Assembly (NCBI RefSeq): GCF_018139545.1
Contig: NZ_JAGSPJ010000006.1
Location: 340,678-404,677, forward strand
Source of the DNA: Affinundibacterium fentianense
GTDB lineage: Bacteria; Pseudomonadota; Gammaproteobacteria; Burkholderiales; Burkholderiaceae_D
Reading direction: 5' to 3'
DNA length: 64,000 bases
A program made the position numbers and the translations under genes. The notes under the pieces were generated by a model. The model did no database searches. It saw only the letters and a list, made by a program, of their open reading frames with translations, and was not told the DNA's origin. How positions within the stretch are numbered: position 1 is the first letter of the stretch; every line of letters begins with the position of its first letter. Shown here in pieces: positions 49,679 through 58,635 of this stretch.

Positions 49679-50200
49679 TTAGTGATGCGGCGCGACTTCG
49701 TTTTTGGCTTCGACTTCGAGCACGGGGGCGGGTGATTTAAGCGCTTTACTGCTTTGTCCTTCTGCGGGAATTTCTATCCAATCGAGGCGACCTTTTTCAC
49801 ATAATTGCGTGACTTTAAAATATTGTTTGCCGACTTCGTCACTGAGTTTGACTTGAATAACAAATTCGTCGTAGTAGGCATCGGGCAATTGTCCGCCGCT
49901 CCAAGTCACTTCGCGTACGCCTGTGGTGATAGTTTTGCCATGTGATTCATACGGCTTGCTCAGGGTTTGGCTCACAGTGTCGATTTTCCAGCCGGGTTTG
50001 AGCATGGGCTTCGCGCCTGTTGCGGCTTCTGGCAAACTGATTTTGACCGTATGGGTGGTACTACCTTCGCAGCCGTGACCAATTTTAAATGTGAGCTTGT
50101 GGTAACTGCCCGCTTTGGCTTTTGATTGTTCTAGTGTGACATGGGCGTTGGCTAGGTTGGTGATGGCAATCAGGCAGAGAGGTAAGAGAAGTTTTTTCAT
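49679..50200 (-). CDS. YcnI-family (DUF1775) copper-binding protein
   Basis: This 173-aa exported protein has a signal peptide cut after ANA, so the mature chain begins with His-Val-Thr. That N-terminal histidine is the copper ligand in the family. The rest forms a single beta-sandwich (GSYHKLTFKIGHGCEGS, VTWSGGQLPDAYYDEFVIQV). It binds copper in the periplasm and is encoded beside other copper carriers, as here. The C-terminal tail ends in two histidines that could add a site. It is 30 bases behind a 66-aa membrane protein gene and ahead of the PepSY gene, all on the minus strand. Confidence 0.9.
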   Translation of the reverse strand: MKKLLLPLCLIAITNLANAHVTLEQSKAKAGSYHKLTFKIGHGCEGSTTHTVKISLPEAATGAKPMLKPGWKIDTVSQTLSKPYESHGKTITTGVREVTWSGGQLPDAYYDEFVIQVKLSDEVGKQYFKVTQLCEKGRLDWIEIPAEGQSSKALKSPAPVLEVEAKNEVAPHH

Positions 50201-50229
50201 GATGGGTTTAATTTTGCTTCAGATTGTTT

Positions 50230-50430
50230 TTAGACCGTGCTTTGGCCGGTGTGATCGGTGCTTGGATTGCTTGGTGTGCTGAGTTTGAGCTCGATGACTG
50301 GGGATGGCGGAGTTCTTGATATGGCTTGATTTAAATAGAAAACATAGCCGTGCCAGATCGCTAAAGCCACCATGGCAGCGACATTGAAACAACGCATGGT
50401 GCTGAAAAACATGGATAAATTTGACTTCAT
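50230..50430 (-). CDS. Small membrane protein in the copper cluster, 66 aa
   Basis: A short protein with one membrane helix (about residues 13-33, NVAAMVALAIWHGYVFYL) and a Pro/Ser/Thr-rich tail. GGAGGACAT before the ATG is a near-perfect ribosome site, which supports that it is a real gene. It lies between the PCu(A)C and YcnI genes in the same direction with a short gap. I do not recognise a family. It may anchor or scaffold the periplasmic copper proteins. Confidence 0.6.
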   Translation of the reverse strand: MKSNLSMFFSTMRCFNVAAMVALAIWHGYVFYLNQAISRTPPSPVIELKLSTPSNPSTDHTGQSTV

Positions 50431-50481
50431 ATGTCCTCCGGTTTTTGCCTTGTTGCTTGGCGTGTTGAGTCTTGTATCTTG

Positions 50482-50501
50482 TTCGACTTGTACAAGTCGA
50501 A
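50482..50501. promoter_or_regulatory. 20-bp perfect palindrome in the copper cluster
   Basis: TTCGACTTGTACAAGTCGAA is a perfect palindrome between the 66-aa gene and the PCu(A)C gene. A regulator site or a transcript hairpin are both possible; it is close to a REP-like element. Confidence 0.4.
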
Positions 50502-50504
50502 GGC

Positions 50505-50575
50505 GAGAATCCAGAGAGCTAAAAAGTTAAAGTCGCTGGATCCCTGCCTTCACAGGGATGACACTGCATTTTTGA
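50505..50575. repeat. REP-like element 1
   Basis: GAATCCAGAG and later CTGGATCCCTG arms, with TCCCTG/CAGGGA forming a small stem around CCTTCA. This resembles the widely dispersed CTGGATYCCYGCCTTC...GGGATGAC intergenic repeats of proteobacteria. It lies in the gap between the 66-aa and PCu(A)C genes. Confidence 0.5.
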
Positions 50576-50598
50576 CTTGTCTGAACAGTGTTCGCTGT

Positions 50599-51057
50599 TT
50601 AGTGTTGCATCTTATGTGCCGTTGTATTCATCGCTTTGCCAACCGCTTTGACTTCGATTGTTTGCGTCTTCTTATCTTTGCCTTCGATGGTCAGTGTCAA
50701 TGGCACGATGTCGCCTTCTTTCACTTGCGCAGTTAAGCCGATGAGCATGACGTGAAAGCTGCCAGGTTTTAGTTCGACTGCTTTACCTGCTGGCAAATCT
50801 AAAGTCATGATTTGACGCATTTTCATGACGTCTTTATCCATTTCCATGGTGTGAATTTCCACTGATTTTGCGGCAGGTGAGCTGGCAGAAATAATTTTCG
50901 TATCTTGGGTCGAAGTTAGTTGCATAAAGGCGCCCGTTGCTTTTTGTTGTGCGACTGTGGCGCGCACCCAAGGATCTTTGACTGCGACTTGCGAGAAGGC
51001 AGCCGCACTGAGGCTTAAGCTGAGAGCGGCGAAGAGTGGAGCGATGATTTTTTTCAT
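50599..51057 (-). CDS. PCu(A)C copper chaperone
   Basis: This 152-aa exported protein has a signal peptide ending near AFSQV. The copper site is HTM near residue 68 with MKMRQ and, further on, FHVMLIGL, the H-M-...-H-M pattern of the family. It carries Cu(I) in the periplasm to the CuA centre of cytochrome oxidase, together with SCO. The gene lies 68 bases behind the SCO gene on the same strand. Length is typical. The signal and motif make the call firm. Confidence 0.92.
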   Translation of the reverse strand: MKKIIAPLFAALSLSLSAAAFSQVAVKDPWVRATVAQQKATGAFMQLTSTQDTKIISASSPAAKSVEIHTMEMDKDVMKMRQIMTLDLPAGKAVELKPGSFHVMLIGLTAQVKEGDIVPLTLTIEGKDKKTQTIEVKAVGKAMNTTAHKMQH

Positions 51058-51125
51058 GGTCTTTCCTTTCGTTGGTGGGGACTACATACAGTACAAAGTG
51101 GATGACATTGGTGTGCCGTAAAAAG

Positions 51126-51731
51126 CTAAGTGGCGTGCTGCATTAATTGACGAATATCCGATGCGAATTGATCGGCGCTATGTTCATGCCGCATCGCTAG
51201 TCGTATCTTGCCTGTGCTGTCGAATAGATAGCTCAAAGTCGAATGATCCATCGTATAGCTACTGCCGGTGGCGACCTTAGCATAGAAGACTTTAAACTCA
51301 TCAGCAACCCGTTTTGTTTGTTCGGCGCTGCCACGTAGACCAATAAAACTAGGGTCAAAGTTGTGTGTGTAGGCGCGCATGAGATCCGCGGTGTCGCGCT
51401 CTGGATCGATGCTGATAAAGATCACTTGTAATTGATCACCGTCTTTGCCGAGTTTTTGTTTTACTGCGGCAGCACGGGCAAGCGCGGTGGGGCAGATATC
51501 GGGGCACTGTGTAAAGCCAAAAAATACTAAGACATAACGTCCTCTAAAATCGGACAATTGTCGTTGCTTCCCATCACTGTCGTTGAGCTTAAAATCGCGA
51601 CAATAATCGGCACCAGTGATGTCGATGCTGTTGAAGTTGAGTGATTTTCTGTCGCACGCAGCTAGACCCAAAGCCAAACTGACAGCTAAAAATTGCCGAC
51701 GTTGTTGGGACATATGAGAAGTTGGATACAT
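51126..51731 (-). CDS. SCO family copper chaperone/thiol protein, lipoprotein-like
   Basis: This 201-aa thioredoxin-fold protein has a leader ending in LGLAAC (lipobox-like, Cys26). The copper-binding CxxxC motif is FTQCPDICPTAL (Cys76, Cys80), and the distal His163 lies in YTMDHSTL. SCO proteins deliver copper to, or reduce the cysteines of, cytochrome c oxidase subunit II. The ATG at 51731 has AAGGA nine bases upstream, so it is kept in preference to the Met six codons later. It is encoded between the TonB-dependent receptor and PCu(A)C genes. Confidence 0.93.
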   Translation of the reverse strand: MYPTSHMSQQRRQFLAVSLALGLAACDRKSLNFNSIDITGADYCRDFKLNDSDGKQRQLSDFRGRYVLVFFGFTQCPDICPTALARAAAVKQKLGKDGDQLQVIFISIDPERDTADLMRAYTHNFDPSFIGLRGSAEQTKRVADEFKVFYAKVATGSSYTMDHSTLSYLFDSTGKIRLAMRHEHSADQFASDIRQLMQHAT

Positions 51732-51840
51732 CTTAAAATCCTTTTTTCGAATTTTGATTTCGATTGGCTAAATCTGCGACCTGTTTCACTGTAACTTGGC
51801 TGAAAAAGAGAGTGATTCAAAATGCTTGTGCAATGTCTGA

Positions 51841-51885
51841 GACACCCTCATCCCAACCCTCCCCCGCATGTGGAGGAGGGGATTT
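51841..51885. repeat. REP-like element 2, possible terminator
   Basis: ACCCTCATCCCAACCCTCCC lies next to a hairpin (CCTCCCCC... with GGAGGGG) and ATTTTT. It matches the shape of the common CACCCTCACCCCAACCCTCTCCC repeat of Beta- and Gammaproteobacteria. It sits just behind the TonB-dependent receptor stop, between it and the SCO gene. Confidence 0.6.
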
Positions 51886-51896
51886 TTCGCGTATGA

Positions 51897-54200
51897 CTAA
51901 AAATCAAACTTCAATTCCGCCACTAAACTACGCTGGGTGTACGGGTGGAAAGCCCAATATTTTTTATTATTGAGATTATTGATCCCCACAGCCGCAGTCC
52001 ATTGCTTATCGATCTTATAGCGCACGCGCAAGTCAGCCACTAAGAAGCTGGAGAAGCCTAAATACGTGAATGCATTGACATCGCTGTTGTCCAGAGAACC
52101 GTATTGGCGGCCACTATAACGAATGCCGAGTGTGGTCGACAGTTGTTCATTGACGCGATAGCTGGCGACGAAATTGGCACGCCATTTGGGGACACGTGGT
52201 TGCCATTTGCCGACGCTCTTCGCAAATTTATCATTCTTCGTAATGATGGAATCCGCGAAAGTCACGCTACCGGCAATATCGAGTCCACTGATCACCACGT
52301 CGTTATCTTGGTAAGCGATTTCCAGACCATTGGTGCGAATTTTATCGACGTTTTGAATGTTGGTGATATTGGGTGTGACTAAGGTATTCGTTTGTGAATA
52401 CAGTGCGTCAGCCGTATCTTCATGGAAGAAGGTCGTACGCAATAATCCTTTACCATTATGCAGTGATTGTTCCGCACTCCATTCGCTAGTCCAAGATTTT
52501 TCCGCTTTGAGATTGGGGTCATTGTTGACGATGGTTTGCGTCGATACCGTTCCCTGATATAACTCAGAGACAGTCGGGTTCCGTACTGCGCGACCGATCG
52601 ATGCCTTCAAAGTCAAGTCGTCTGACGCTCGATAGGCCAGTGCTGCTTTGGGTGAGAATGCGTTCTCATCGCGTTTCACGAATGGCAACGTGGTGGTGGC
52701 ATTCGATAATGCACCGTCATGTGCAGACCATTGTTCAAAACGCCCACCGACAATGGTTTTCCAGTTTGAGTTGATGCGCCATGCGTCTTGCACATAGAAA
52801 CTTGATAAATCAGAATTACCTTGGAAGGCGGAGAAGCGTGTCGTGGCGGCACCGTTGATCCAGTCTGCGGTATTGGAGACGAGCGTGTGCAATTTGTAGG
52901 CGTCACGTTGGTAGCCGAATTCCACAATGTGCTCGGTGTTCGGGCGCCAAATTCCTTTTAATGCCAAGGTATTCCAGCCAGTGCCGCTGCCATCAGTGAT
53001 GCGACCCGCGCCGCCGATGTCGGCGGCTGGAATCGCGACAGTCGGTGCGCGAGCGATGTCTTTTTGGTAGTCGTAGATACTGCCAGCCACTTCCCAATCG
53101 AATTCGCCTTTGGTATTGCTCTTCACACTCACGCCATGGGTGACATGCTGTAGTTTATTTTTGCTATTCGCAATATCCGTTGGGTTGATGGTGAATTTTC
53201 GGCCAGCGATATTCACGTCGCCGCTGTACACCGCATTGCCACTCGCGTCGCGTAAATAACTATCTGCGGTGCTATTCATATCATTACGCCAGATACCATA
53301 GGTGTAGCTCGCGCGTATTGTTGGCGTGATTTCATAGGCAAGTTTGACTTTGGCGTGATCTTGAATCGTGTGATATTGCGTGGTGGCGCCGATCAACCAC
53401 CAGTCTAAACCTTGTGGATTACGACCTGCCACTGCGCCAGTGACAGGTTTGCCCGCTGTACTTACGGTCCCTGCTGACAATAATTTGTTGGTAAATACCA
53501 AAGGATGGCTATCGCTGTCCATGCGGTTGAGGTTTACCCACCAGGAGAAAGCTCCTTGCTTGTCGCCAAGGCTGGCGCTCAGTTGATGACCGCTGTAGCG
53601 TTGATCCGTGGCGACTTCTTTAAAGTCTTCGGTGAAGCCAGCGAGTTTGACATGGCCTTCAAATTTTTCTGGCATCCGGGTGACGTAGTCGACCACCGCA
53701 CCCACTGAGTTGCCAGCATAGGCAGCTGAGAATGGGCCATATAGGACATCGACGCGTTGGATTTCTTCTGGTGTGACCAGACCCCAACGTGGTGTAAAGC
53801 CTGCGCCATTGCCTAGTAAGTTGGAAATCAAAATACCATCGGCATACACCATCGAACGGGCGCTATTGCCTGTGCCGGAAGCGCGCGTCGCTAGCACAGC
53901 GTGGTTATAGTCGCCATCGTAGCGCTTGCGCACCAACAGGCTAGGCAAGTATTTCAGGGCGTCTTCCGCATCCAGTGCATTGATCGTGGTTTCAATGGCT
54001 TTGGCATTGATGCCTTCGATAGTTGTGGGAATTTCAGTTGGCAGGGTCGTCGGCTTATCCCCCTTGATAATGACGCGTTCTGCTTTCGCTTTTTCGCCAT
54101 CTTGGTCATTGTTGTTATCGTGCGCAAAAGTTGGAAATGCAGTAGATAAGGCGATAATTAAAGCGGTACGACGCAATTGAATAGTGTTAGAAAGTTTCAT
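51897..54200 (-). CDS. TonB-dependent outer-membrane receptor, probably copper-related
   Basis: This 767-aa receptor has a signal peptide ending near FPTFAHD and a short His/Asp/Asn-rich segment after it (HDNNNDQDGEK) that could bind metal. A plug domain covers about 50-160 (ALKYLPSLLVRKRYDGDYN, VDVLYGPFSAAYAGNSVGAVV), followed by a 22-strand beta-barrel to the C-terminal Phe (VAELKFDF). The barrel's terminal signature is complete, so the gene is intact. Substrate is inferred from the neighbours: SCO, PCu(A)C, YcnI and PepSY genes follow, pointing to copper. The ATG at 54200 fits the signal; a longer frame upstream lacks one. Confidence 0.88.
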   Translation of the reverse strand: MKLSNTIQLRRTALIIALSTAFPTFAHDNNNDQDGEKAKAERVIIKGDKPTTLPTEIPTTIEGINAKAIETTINALDAEDALKYLPSLLVRKRYDGDYNHAVLATRASGTGNSARSMVYADGILISNLLGNGAGFTPRWGLVTPEEIQRVDVLYGPFSAAYAGNSVGAVVDYVTRMPEKFEGHVKLAGFTEDFKEVATDQRYSGHQLSASLGDKQGAFSWWVNLNRMDSDSHPLVFTNKLLSAGTVSTAGKPVTGAVAGRNPQGLDWWLIGATTQYHTIQDHAKVKLAYEITPTIRASYTYGIWRNDMNSTADSYLRDASGNAVYSGDVNIAGRKFTINPTDIANSKNKLQHVTHGVSVKSNTKGEFDWEVAGSIYDYQKDIARAPTVAIPAADIGGAGRITDGSGTGWNTLALKGIWRPNTEHIVEFGYQRDAYKLHTLVSNTADWINGAATTRFSAFQGNSDLSSFYVQDAWRINSNWKTIVGGRFEQWSAHDGALSNATTTLPFVKRDENAFSPKAALAYRASDDLTLKASIGRAVRNPTVSELYQGTVSTQTIVNNDPNLKAEKSWTSEWSAEQSLHNGKGLLRTTFFHEDTADALYSQTNTLVTPNITNIQNVDKIRTNGLEIAYQDNDVVISGLDIAGSVTFADSIITKNDKFAKSVGKWQPRVPKWRANFVASYRVNEQLSTTLGIRYSGRQYGSLDNSDVNAFTYLGFSSFLVADLRVRYKIDKQWTAAVGINNLNNKKYWAFHPYTQRSLVAELKFDF

Positions 54201-54455
54201 TGTGTTCTCATTGCAATCATGAGCGCAGCGCACGTATGGCGCTGTTTGTTTCATCAATTGGACGAATCGGGTCTCAATATGATTTGATGAAAATACTCAA
54301 GGTATAAGTAATGCCTGATCACGGCAGTGCTCGGAGAATCAGAGACGCGAATATGCGCACAAATGAGCTGAATACTTCGGCAAAACAGATGATCAGAAGC
54401 GGAATGGATACCAAACTGCCCAGTTCAAGTGGAAGCGCTTGAACGGGACTGTGTA

Positions 54456-54839
54456 TCAGATTGCGTTGAGTGCGGGTGGCCCGCGCGGTGGAAGTGGGGC
54501 TGAAACGATGGCCGCTAAACGTGCCGACGGAATACTTTGTGTCGCGTAAGAAAGCGCATGCACAGGAGGGGCAGCGTCGAGCTGTGGCAAGCTTGGTGTG
54601 ATTGCGCTAGGCATACAGAATGAACAATCTAAAGTATGGCTGCTCGCTTTGCCGTCGACGATTTTGCCAGAAGCGGTGACAAACTTTACGCCTGTACTGG
54701 TACAAATCATCGATATGCTTTCGCCAGTCAAACTATTGATCACGGGCGCAGCGGTAGCGATACCGAGCGTTAATCCGTACAGGAATAACACCGCGATGAT
54801 CAAGCGTCGTGATAGTTTAAATGGAGAAAATGCTTTCAT
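54456..54839 (-). CDS. DUF2946 family protein, first gene of the copper cluster
   Basis: This 127-aa protein has an N-terminal membrane helix or signal (about residues 15-33) and a Cys pair in LDCSFCMPS near the middle. A C-terminal tail is rich in Ala/Pro. DUF2946 proteins are often encoded beside TonB-dependent receptors and copper chaperones, as here. The start at 54839 begins MKAFSPFKLS; upstream in-frame codons add a segment without a signal. It precedes the receptor by 255 bases on the same strand, so it may share control rather than a message. The function is unproven, but metal binding is likely. Confidence 0.75.
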   Translation of the reverse strand: MKAFSPFKLSRRLIIAVLFLYGLTLGIATAAPVINSLTGESISMICTSTGVKFVTASGKIVDGKASSHTLDCSFCMPSAITPSLPQLDAAPPVHALSYATQSIPSARLAAIVSAPLPPRGPPALNAI

Positions 54840-54982
54840 AAGCCGAGATTCTAACACCTCAGAGCACGGCGTGGAAAGTTGATCGTATTTGACCGATGTT
54901 AAATCTGTTAGCATCTTTTACGCTAAGCTCTTTTTGGTCGGATCAAAAAATAACTGTTTAAGAACGGGAGAAGGATAAAGAT

Positions 54983-55465
54983 ATGCAAGCAAAAAATTAT
55001 GCCGTAGCACTCATAGCATGCGGCTTTTTGGCGCTAGGTTTGGAGGCGAAGGCACAAAAAATAGGGAGTGTGGATACCGCGTTCAAGTGGATAGGACCAG
55101 ATCATAAAATTGTGGTTGAAGCCTATGACGATCCGAAGGTGAACGGCATTACCTGCTATGTGTCGCGAGCTAAGACAGGGGGCATCAAAGGTGGGTTGGG
55201 ACTGGCGGAAGATAAGGCTGAAGCATCCATCTCCTGCCGGCAAGTGGGAGCGATCCATTTTGTGCAGGCATTAAAACAGCAAGAAGAAGTATTTAATCAA
55301 AGTCTTTCAATTTTATTTAAAAAATTGCGTATCGTCCGTATGGTCGATCTTGAACGAAATACACTCATTTATTTGACTTATTCTGATAAATTAATTGAGG
55401 GCTCACCGCAAAATAGTGTGACCGCCGTTCCGGTTGATCGCCAAACGCCTATCCCTTTGAAATGA
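54983..55465 (+). CDS. creA: CreA family protein
   Basis: This 160-aa exported protein has a signal peptide ending near EAKAQ. The family core is conserved from IGSVDTAFKWIGPDHKIVV through the Cys-containing GITCYVSRAKTGGIKGGLGLAEDK (core) and ISCRQVGAI. The two cysteines form a disulfide in the family. CreA is a conserved periplasmic protein of unknown biochemical role, often found as a single gene. AAGGA lies seven bases before the ATG, which fixes the start. It is divergent from the DUF2946 gene. Confidence 0.9.
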   Translation: MQAKNYAVALIACGFLALGLEAKAQKIGSVDTAFKWIGPDHKIVVEAYDDPKVNGITCYVSRAKTGGIKGGLGLAEDKAEASISCRQVGAIHFVQALKQQEEVFNQSLSILFKKLRIVRMVDLERNTLIYLTYSDKLIEGSPQNSVTAVPVDRQTPIPLK

Positions 55466-55676
55466 ATTGCAATGCTTGTCAAAATTCATCGTGACATGCA
55501 GGTCTAGTCTAAATGACTGCTTCAATTGAATTAGTGTTGGGAACTGGGGCAGGGAGATGGTATTTGCTTTTTTGGAAAGCGCAATAGCGCTAAGGTGCTG
55601 GAACTGAATTGATTTCCTTGTGGAAATAATGTCTAATAGACGGATAGGCCAATTGGCCACTCCAATTTCGATATGA

Positions 55677-56546
55677 ATGAAGATGAATCAACCTGTTCAA
55701 CCTGTGGTGTCGGATAAGCAAGCTGTCGACAACCTCTTAAAGACAATTCGTATCCCGCCTCGTCCTAGTTTGTTGGTGGATTTGCAAAAAGAATTGAACA
55801 AAGACGAACCAAGTGCAAAAGGTCTCGCCAAAATCATTGCGAACGATGTCGCGCTCGCCGCTTCGCTGTTGAAATTAACGAATTCCTCTTTTTTTGGCTT
55901 ACGGCTCAAAGCGCAGTCGGTTGATCATGCAGTGAATTTGATTGGTACTTCGCAAACTGGGATTTTGATGACAGGGATTATTGCCCGCCAATCGATCAGT
56001 GCGAGTGCCATGAAAATGGGAAAATTTTGGGATTTTTCAAGTAAGCGTGCGCAAGCATTGAGTGCGATGGTACGACGTGCTCCAGTTTGTACCTCCGATG
56101 TGGCCCATACTTTTGGATTGTTTTGCGATATCGGCGTACCGATTTTGATGGAACGATTTCCTGATTACGGTGAAACTTGGAAAAAAGCGAATAGCGAGTA
56201 TGCGTTACCACTAACTTCAATCGAAGACCAATACCACATCACCAATCATGCTTCGATCGGTTCGCTTATGGCGCGAACTTGGGGACTCCCAGAACAAGTT
56301 TCGACGGCGATCTTGTTGCATCATGATTATGCAACGCTCGAAGACACCGCAACGGATGAAGGTGTACGAGGTTTGATCGCGCTCACCTCTCTGGCAGAGT
56401 ATGCGATTCAGAAATATGAAGGCCAAGAAAGCTCCTCAGAATGGCACAAAGGCGGCGCATTGGTCTGCCAGTTTTTAGGAATTAGTGCGCACGATGCCGA
56501 GGATTGGTGTGAAGAGTTGCAGGATCTGTTTAACACCCCGCATTAG
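55677..56546 (+). CDS. HDOD domain protein
   Basis: This 289-aa cytoplasmic protein is formed by one HDOD domain (about residues 25-225). Its family features are IPPRPSLLVDLQKELNKDEP, LTNSSFFGLRLKAQSVDHAVNLIG and HHDYATLE. HDOD proteins lack the metal-binding His-Asp pair of active HD enzymes and act in signalling, often with cyclic-di-GMP. The start may be the ATG at 55677 or at 55683; neither has a strong ribosome site. It stands alone on the plus strand. Confidence 0.88.
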   Translation: MKMNQPVQPVVSDKQAVDNLLKTIRIPPRPSLLVDLQKELNKDEPSAKGLAKIIANDVALAASLLKLTNSSFFGLRLKAQSVDHAVNLIGTSQTGILMTGIIARQSISASAMKMGKFWDFSSKRAQALSAMVRRAPVCTSDVAHTFGLFCDIGVPILMERFPDYGETWKKANSEYALPLTSIEDQYHITNHASIGSLMARTWGLPEQVSTAILLHHDYATLEDTATDEGVRGLIALTSLAEYAIQKYEGQESSSEWHKGGALVCQFLGISAHDAEDWCEELQDLFNTPH

Positions 56547-56631
56547 TCATTTGTCCTAGCGATTTATTCCTCTAATTGCTTGCTCGATCTCGCATGGTAT
56601 GGCGGGATAGCGATATTGCACCAAGTATGCA

Positions 56632-56829
56632 CTAGCGTGGTTTTGCTCCGAAGATGCGGGCCGGCAAAAATAAAATCGCGCGGAGCAATTCAAATACGGC
56701 ATCGACTGTGATACCGATGAGACGGAAGGGCAAGAGTAGTAGCCAGACAATCGGATAGAGCACCAACGCAAGCAGTGCAAGGGGCCAACAGAGGATGAAT
56801 ACGATAATCCAAATTAAGAAACTTAACAT
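56632..56829 (-). CDS. Small hydrophobic membrane protein, 65 aa
   Basis: Two adjacent hydrophobic helices (about residues 3-22 and 24-45) and a short basic end (LPARIFGAKPR). AAGGAG lies six bases before the ATG, so expression is probable. I do not know a function. It resembles small predicted inner-membrane proteins that are widespread in Burkholderiales. It stands alone on the minus strand. Confidence 0.6.
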   Translation of the reverse strand: MLSFLIWIIVFILCWPLALLALVLYPIVWLLLLPFRLIGITVDAVFELLRAILFLPARIFGAKPR

Positions 56830-57035
56830 AGCAACTCCTTAACCAATACGCCTGTGTGAATGTGGTGACTTGTATGCTTGCAAGCCTACTTCATGCATAC
56901 ACTATAGCGATTATTCTTGCTCGAAGCACCGAGATGACGACCAACTGCAAAATTGAGGGGGTCAATGGTGAAATTGGATCGGGATAATGACGAATCGACT
57001 ATTTTGTGAGGCGGCGGTTAGCATCATCAATGGGT

Positions 57036-58508
57036 TTATGGGCGTCCTAACGCAACCCAATTGATGACCTCGTCTAAAGCAGCTTTCCCTTTGTTTGCTG
57101 GCATGTCTTCGGTATTCAATAGGGCGACAACAATCCAATCGCGATCTTGTTGGTCCCGCACGTAGCCCGCGATGGCCATGACATTTTTTAGATAGCCAGT
57201 TTTAATTCTTGCTTTTGCTTCCGCTTTACTTGTTTTTAAACGATTCCGCATGCTGCCATCGATACCGACTATGGGTAAGCTGCTGGCAAATTCTGGATAC
57301 CAATGACTGTTCGCAGCAACACGCAGGATATGGGCAAGTTGCATTGGGCTAATTCTATCAATGCGCGACAAACCTGAACCATTTTCTATCACTAAACCTT
57401 GTGCACTGATGTCATGTTTGAAAAACCAGTCCCGCACCACGGCATTGGCTGCTTGATTGGTATCAGCAAAATTTTTTGCTAATGCGGATTCGGCACCCAT
57501 TGTCATAAATGCGATGCGTGCCATGGCATTATCAGAAAATTTATTAATGATGCGGATGGTGTCAGCGAGCGTCTCTGACTCTTTTTGTCCGAGCAAAGTT
57601 GCATTCGGTGGAACCGCGCCATCTATCACTTTGCCTTGCCAACTTCCCCCTAACTCTTGCCACAAAGCGCGTAGAACGCTAGCTATATAGGTATTGCGAT
57701 CAAGTAGGTTCAAGTAGACAGTTGTTTGGCAATTTTTGGGGAAACTTCCCTTTAAAATTATTTGAATTTGTCCGGTCTGGTCTAGCTGTGCTTTCGGAGC
57801 TTGCCAGGAATTTTTCCACTCATTGCAAGGCGCGTTGCTACGCGCTATTTGATTGATTACTTGCACCTTGTCCATTGGTGTCGCAAGTTTGACCTCGACC
57901 TGCTGTTGATCTGCCGTGATAGTCAATGCAGTGATGTTGCTATGAATAAGGAGCGCATCGGGAATCACGTTGTAATAGGCATCGGGATTGTCATCGAAAT
58001 TGCTTGCGTTCAGCTCGGGGCGATTGGGCTGAAAATAATTTCGATCGAGCACGATGTCTCCTTGGATATCCCTGAGTCCTTGTATCCGTAAGCTGCGTAA
58101 GAATAGGCTTAATTTGTCGTAGGTGAGGTTGGGGTCGCCGCCGCCTTTTAAGTACAATTTCCCTTGTAAAACCTGTTGTTGAATCGGCGCATCGATGTAG
58201 GCTTGGGTTTTCCAACGAAAATTGGGACCCAACTCGTCGAGCGCAATAAAACTTGTGAGTAATTTGAGCGTCGAGGCCGGGCTGACGATATTTTCTGCTT
58301 GATAAGCGAATTCGGGTTTACCTTCTCGCGCTGGCATTACGACCATGCTCAGATATTGATTTTTAAGGCCTGCTTTTTTCAATAACACTTCAACTGATGC
58401 TGGCGGTGCAGTCTGTGCCAAGACGCCAAAAGGAAACGTCATACAGGTGGAAGTAACAGCGATACAGAGCGCTCGCAATAGTCTGAAACGAACAAAGGAA
58501 GTTACCAT
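57036..58508 (-). CDS. dacB: D-alanyl-D-alanine carboxypeptidase/endopeptidase (PBP4)
   Basis: This 490-aa periplasmic penicillin-binding protein trims or cleaves peptide cross-links of the cell wall. A signal peptide ends near GVLAQT. The three active-site motifs are SxxK (Ser79-Thr-Leu-Lys82), SDN in KFSDNAMARI and KTG in RIKTGYLKN. The inserted domains II and III between the first two motifs give the family its larger size. The ATG at 58508 is used; upstream in-frame codons run into the MerR gene and would add an unlikely extension. The gene shares the minus strand with MerR, 128 bases behind it. Confidence 0.93.
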   Translation of the reverse strand: MVTSFVRFRLLRALCIAVTSTCMTFPFGVLAQTAPPASVEVLLKKAGLKNQYLSMVVMPAREGKPEFAYQAENIVSPASTLKLLTSFIALDELGPNFRWKTQAYIDAPIQQQVLQGKLYLKGGGDPNLTYDKLSLFLRSLRIQGLRDIQGDIVLDRNYFQPNRPELNASNFDDNPDAYYNVIPDALLIHSNITALTITADQQQVEVKLATPMDKVQVINQIARSNAPCNEWKNSWQAPKAQLDQTGQIQIILKGSFPKNCQTTVYLNLLDRNTYIASVLRALWQELGGSWQGKVIDGAVPPNATLLGQKESETLADTIRIINKFSDNAMARIAFMTMGAESALAKNFADTNQAANAVVRDWFFKHDISAQGLVIENGSGLSRIDRISPMQLAHILRVAANSHWYPEFASSLPIVGIDGSMRNRLKTSKAEAKARIKTGYLKNVMAIAGYVRDQQDRDWIVVALLNTEDMPANKGKAALDEVINWVALGRP

Positions 58509-58635
58509 ACGTCGAACTAGCCATAATCGAAAAGTTGATAGTATCCCATGCTGACGGCGTTCAGCTACTGAATTTGTGAGGGGAGTGTGAGACGACTTCA
58601 AATGGTATAGAAACCAATCGCATTTCAAATGGAGT

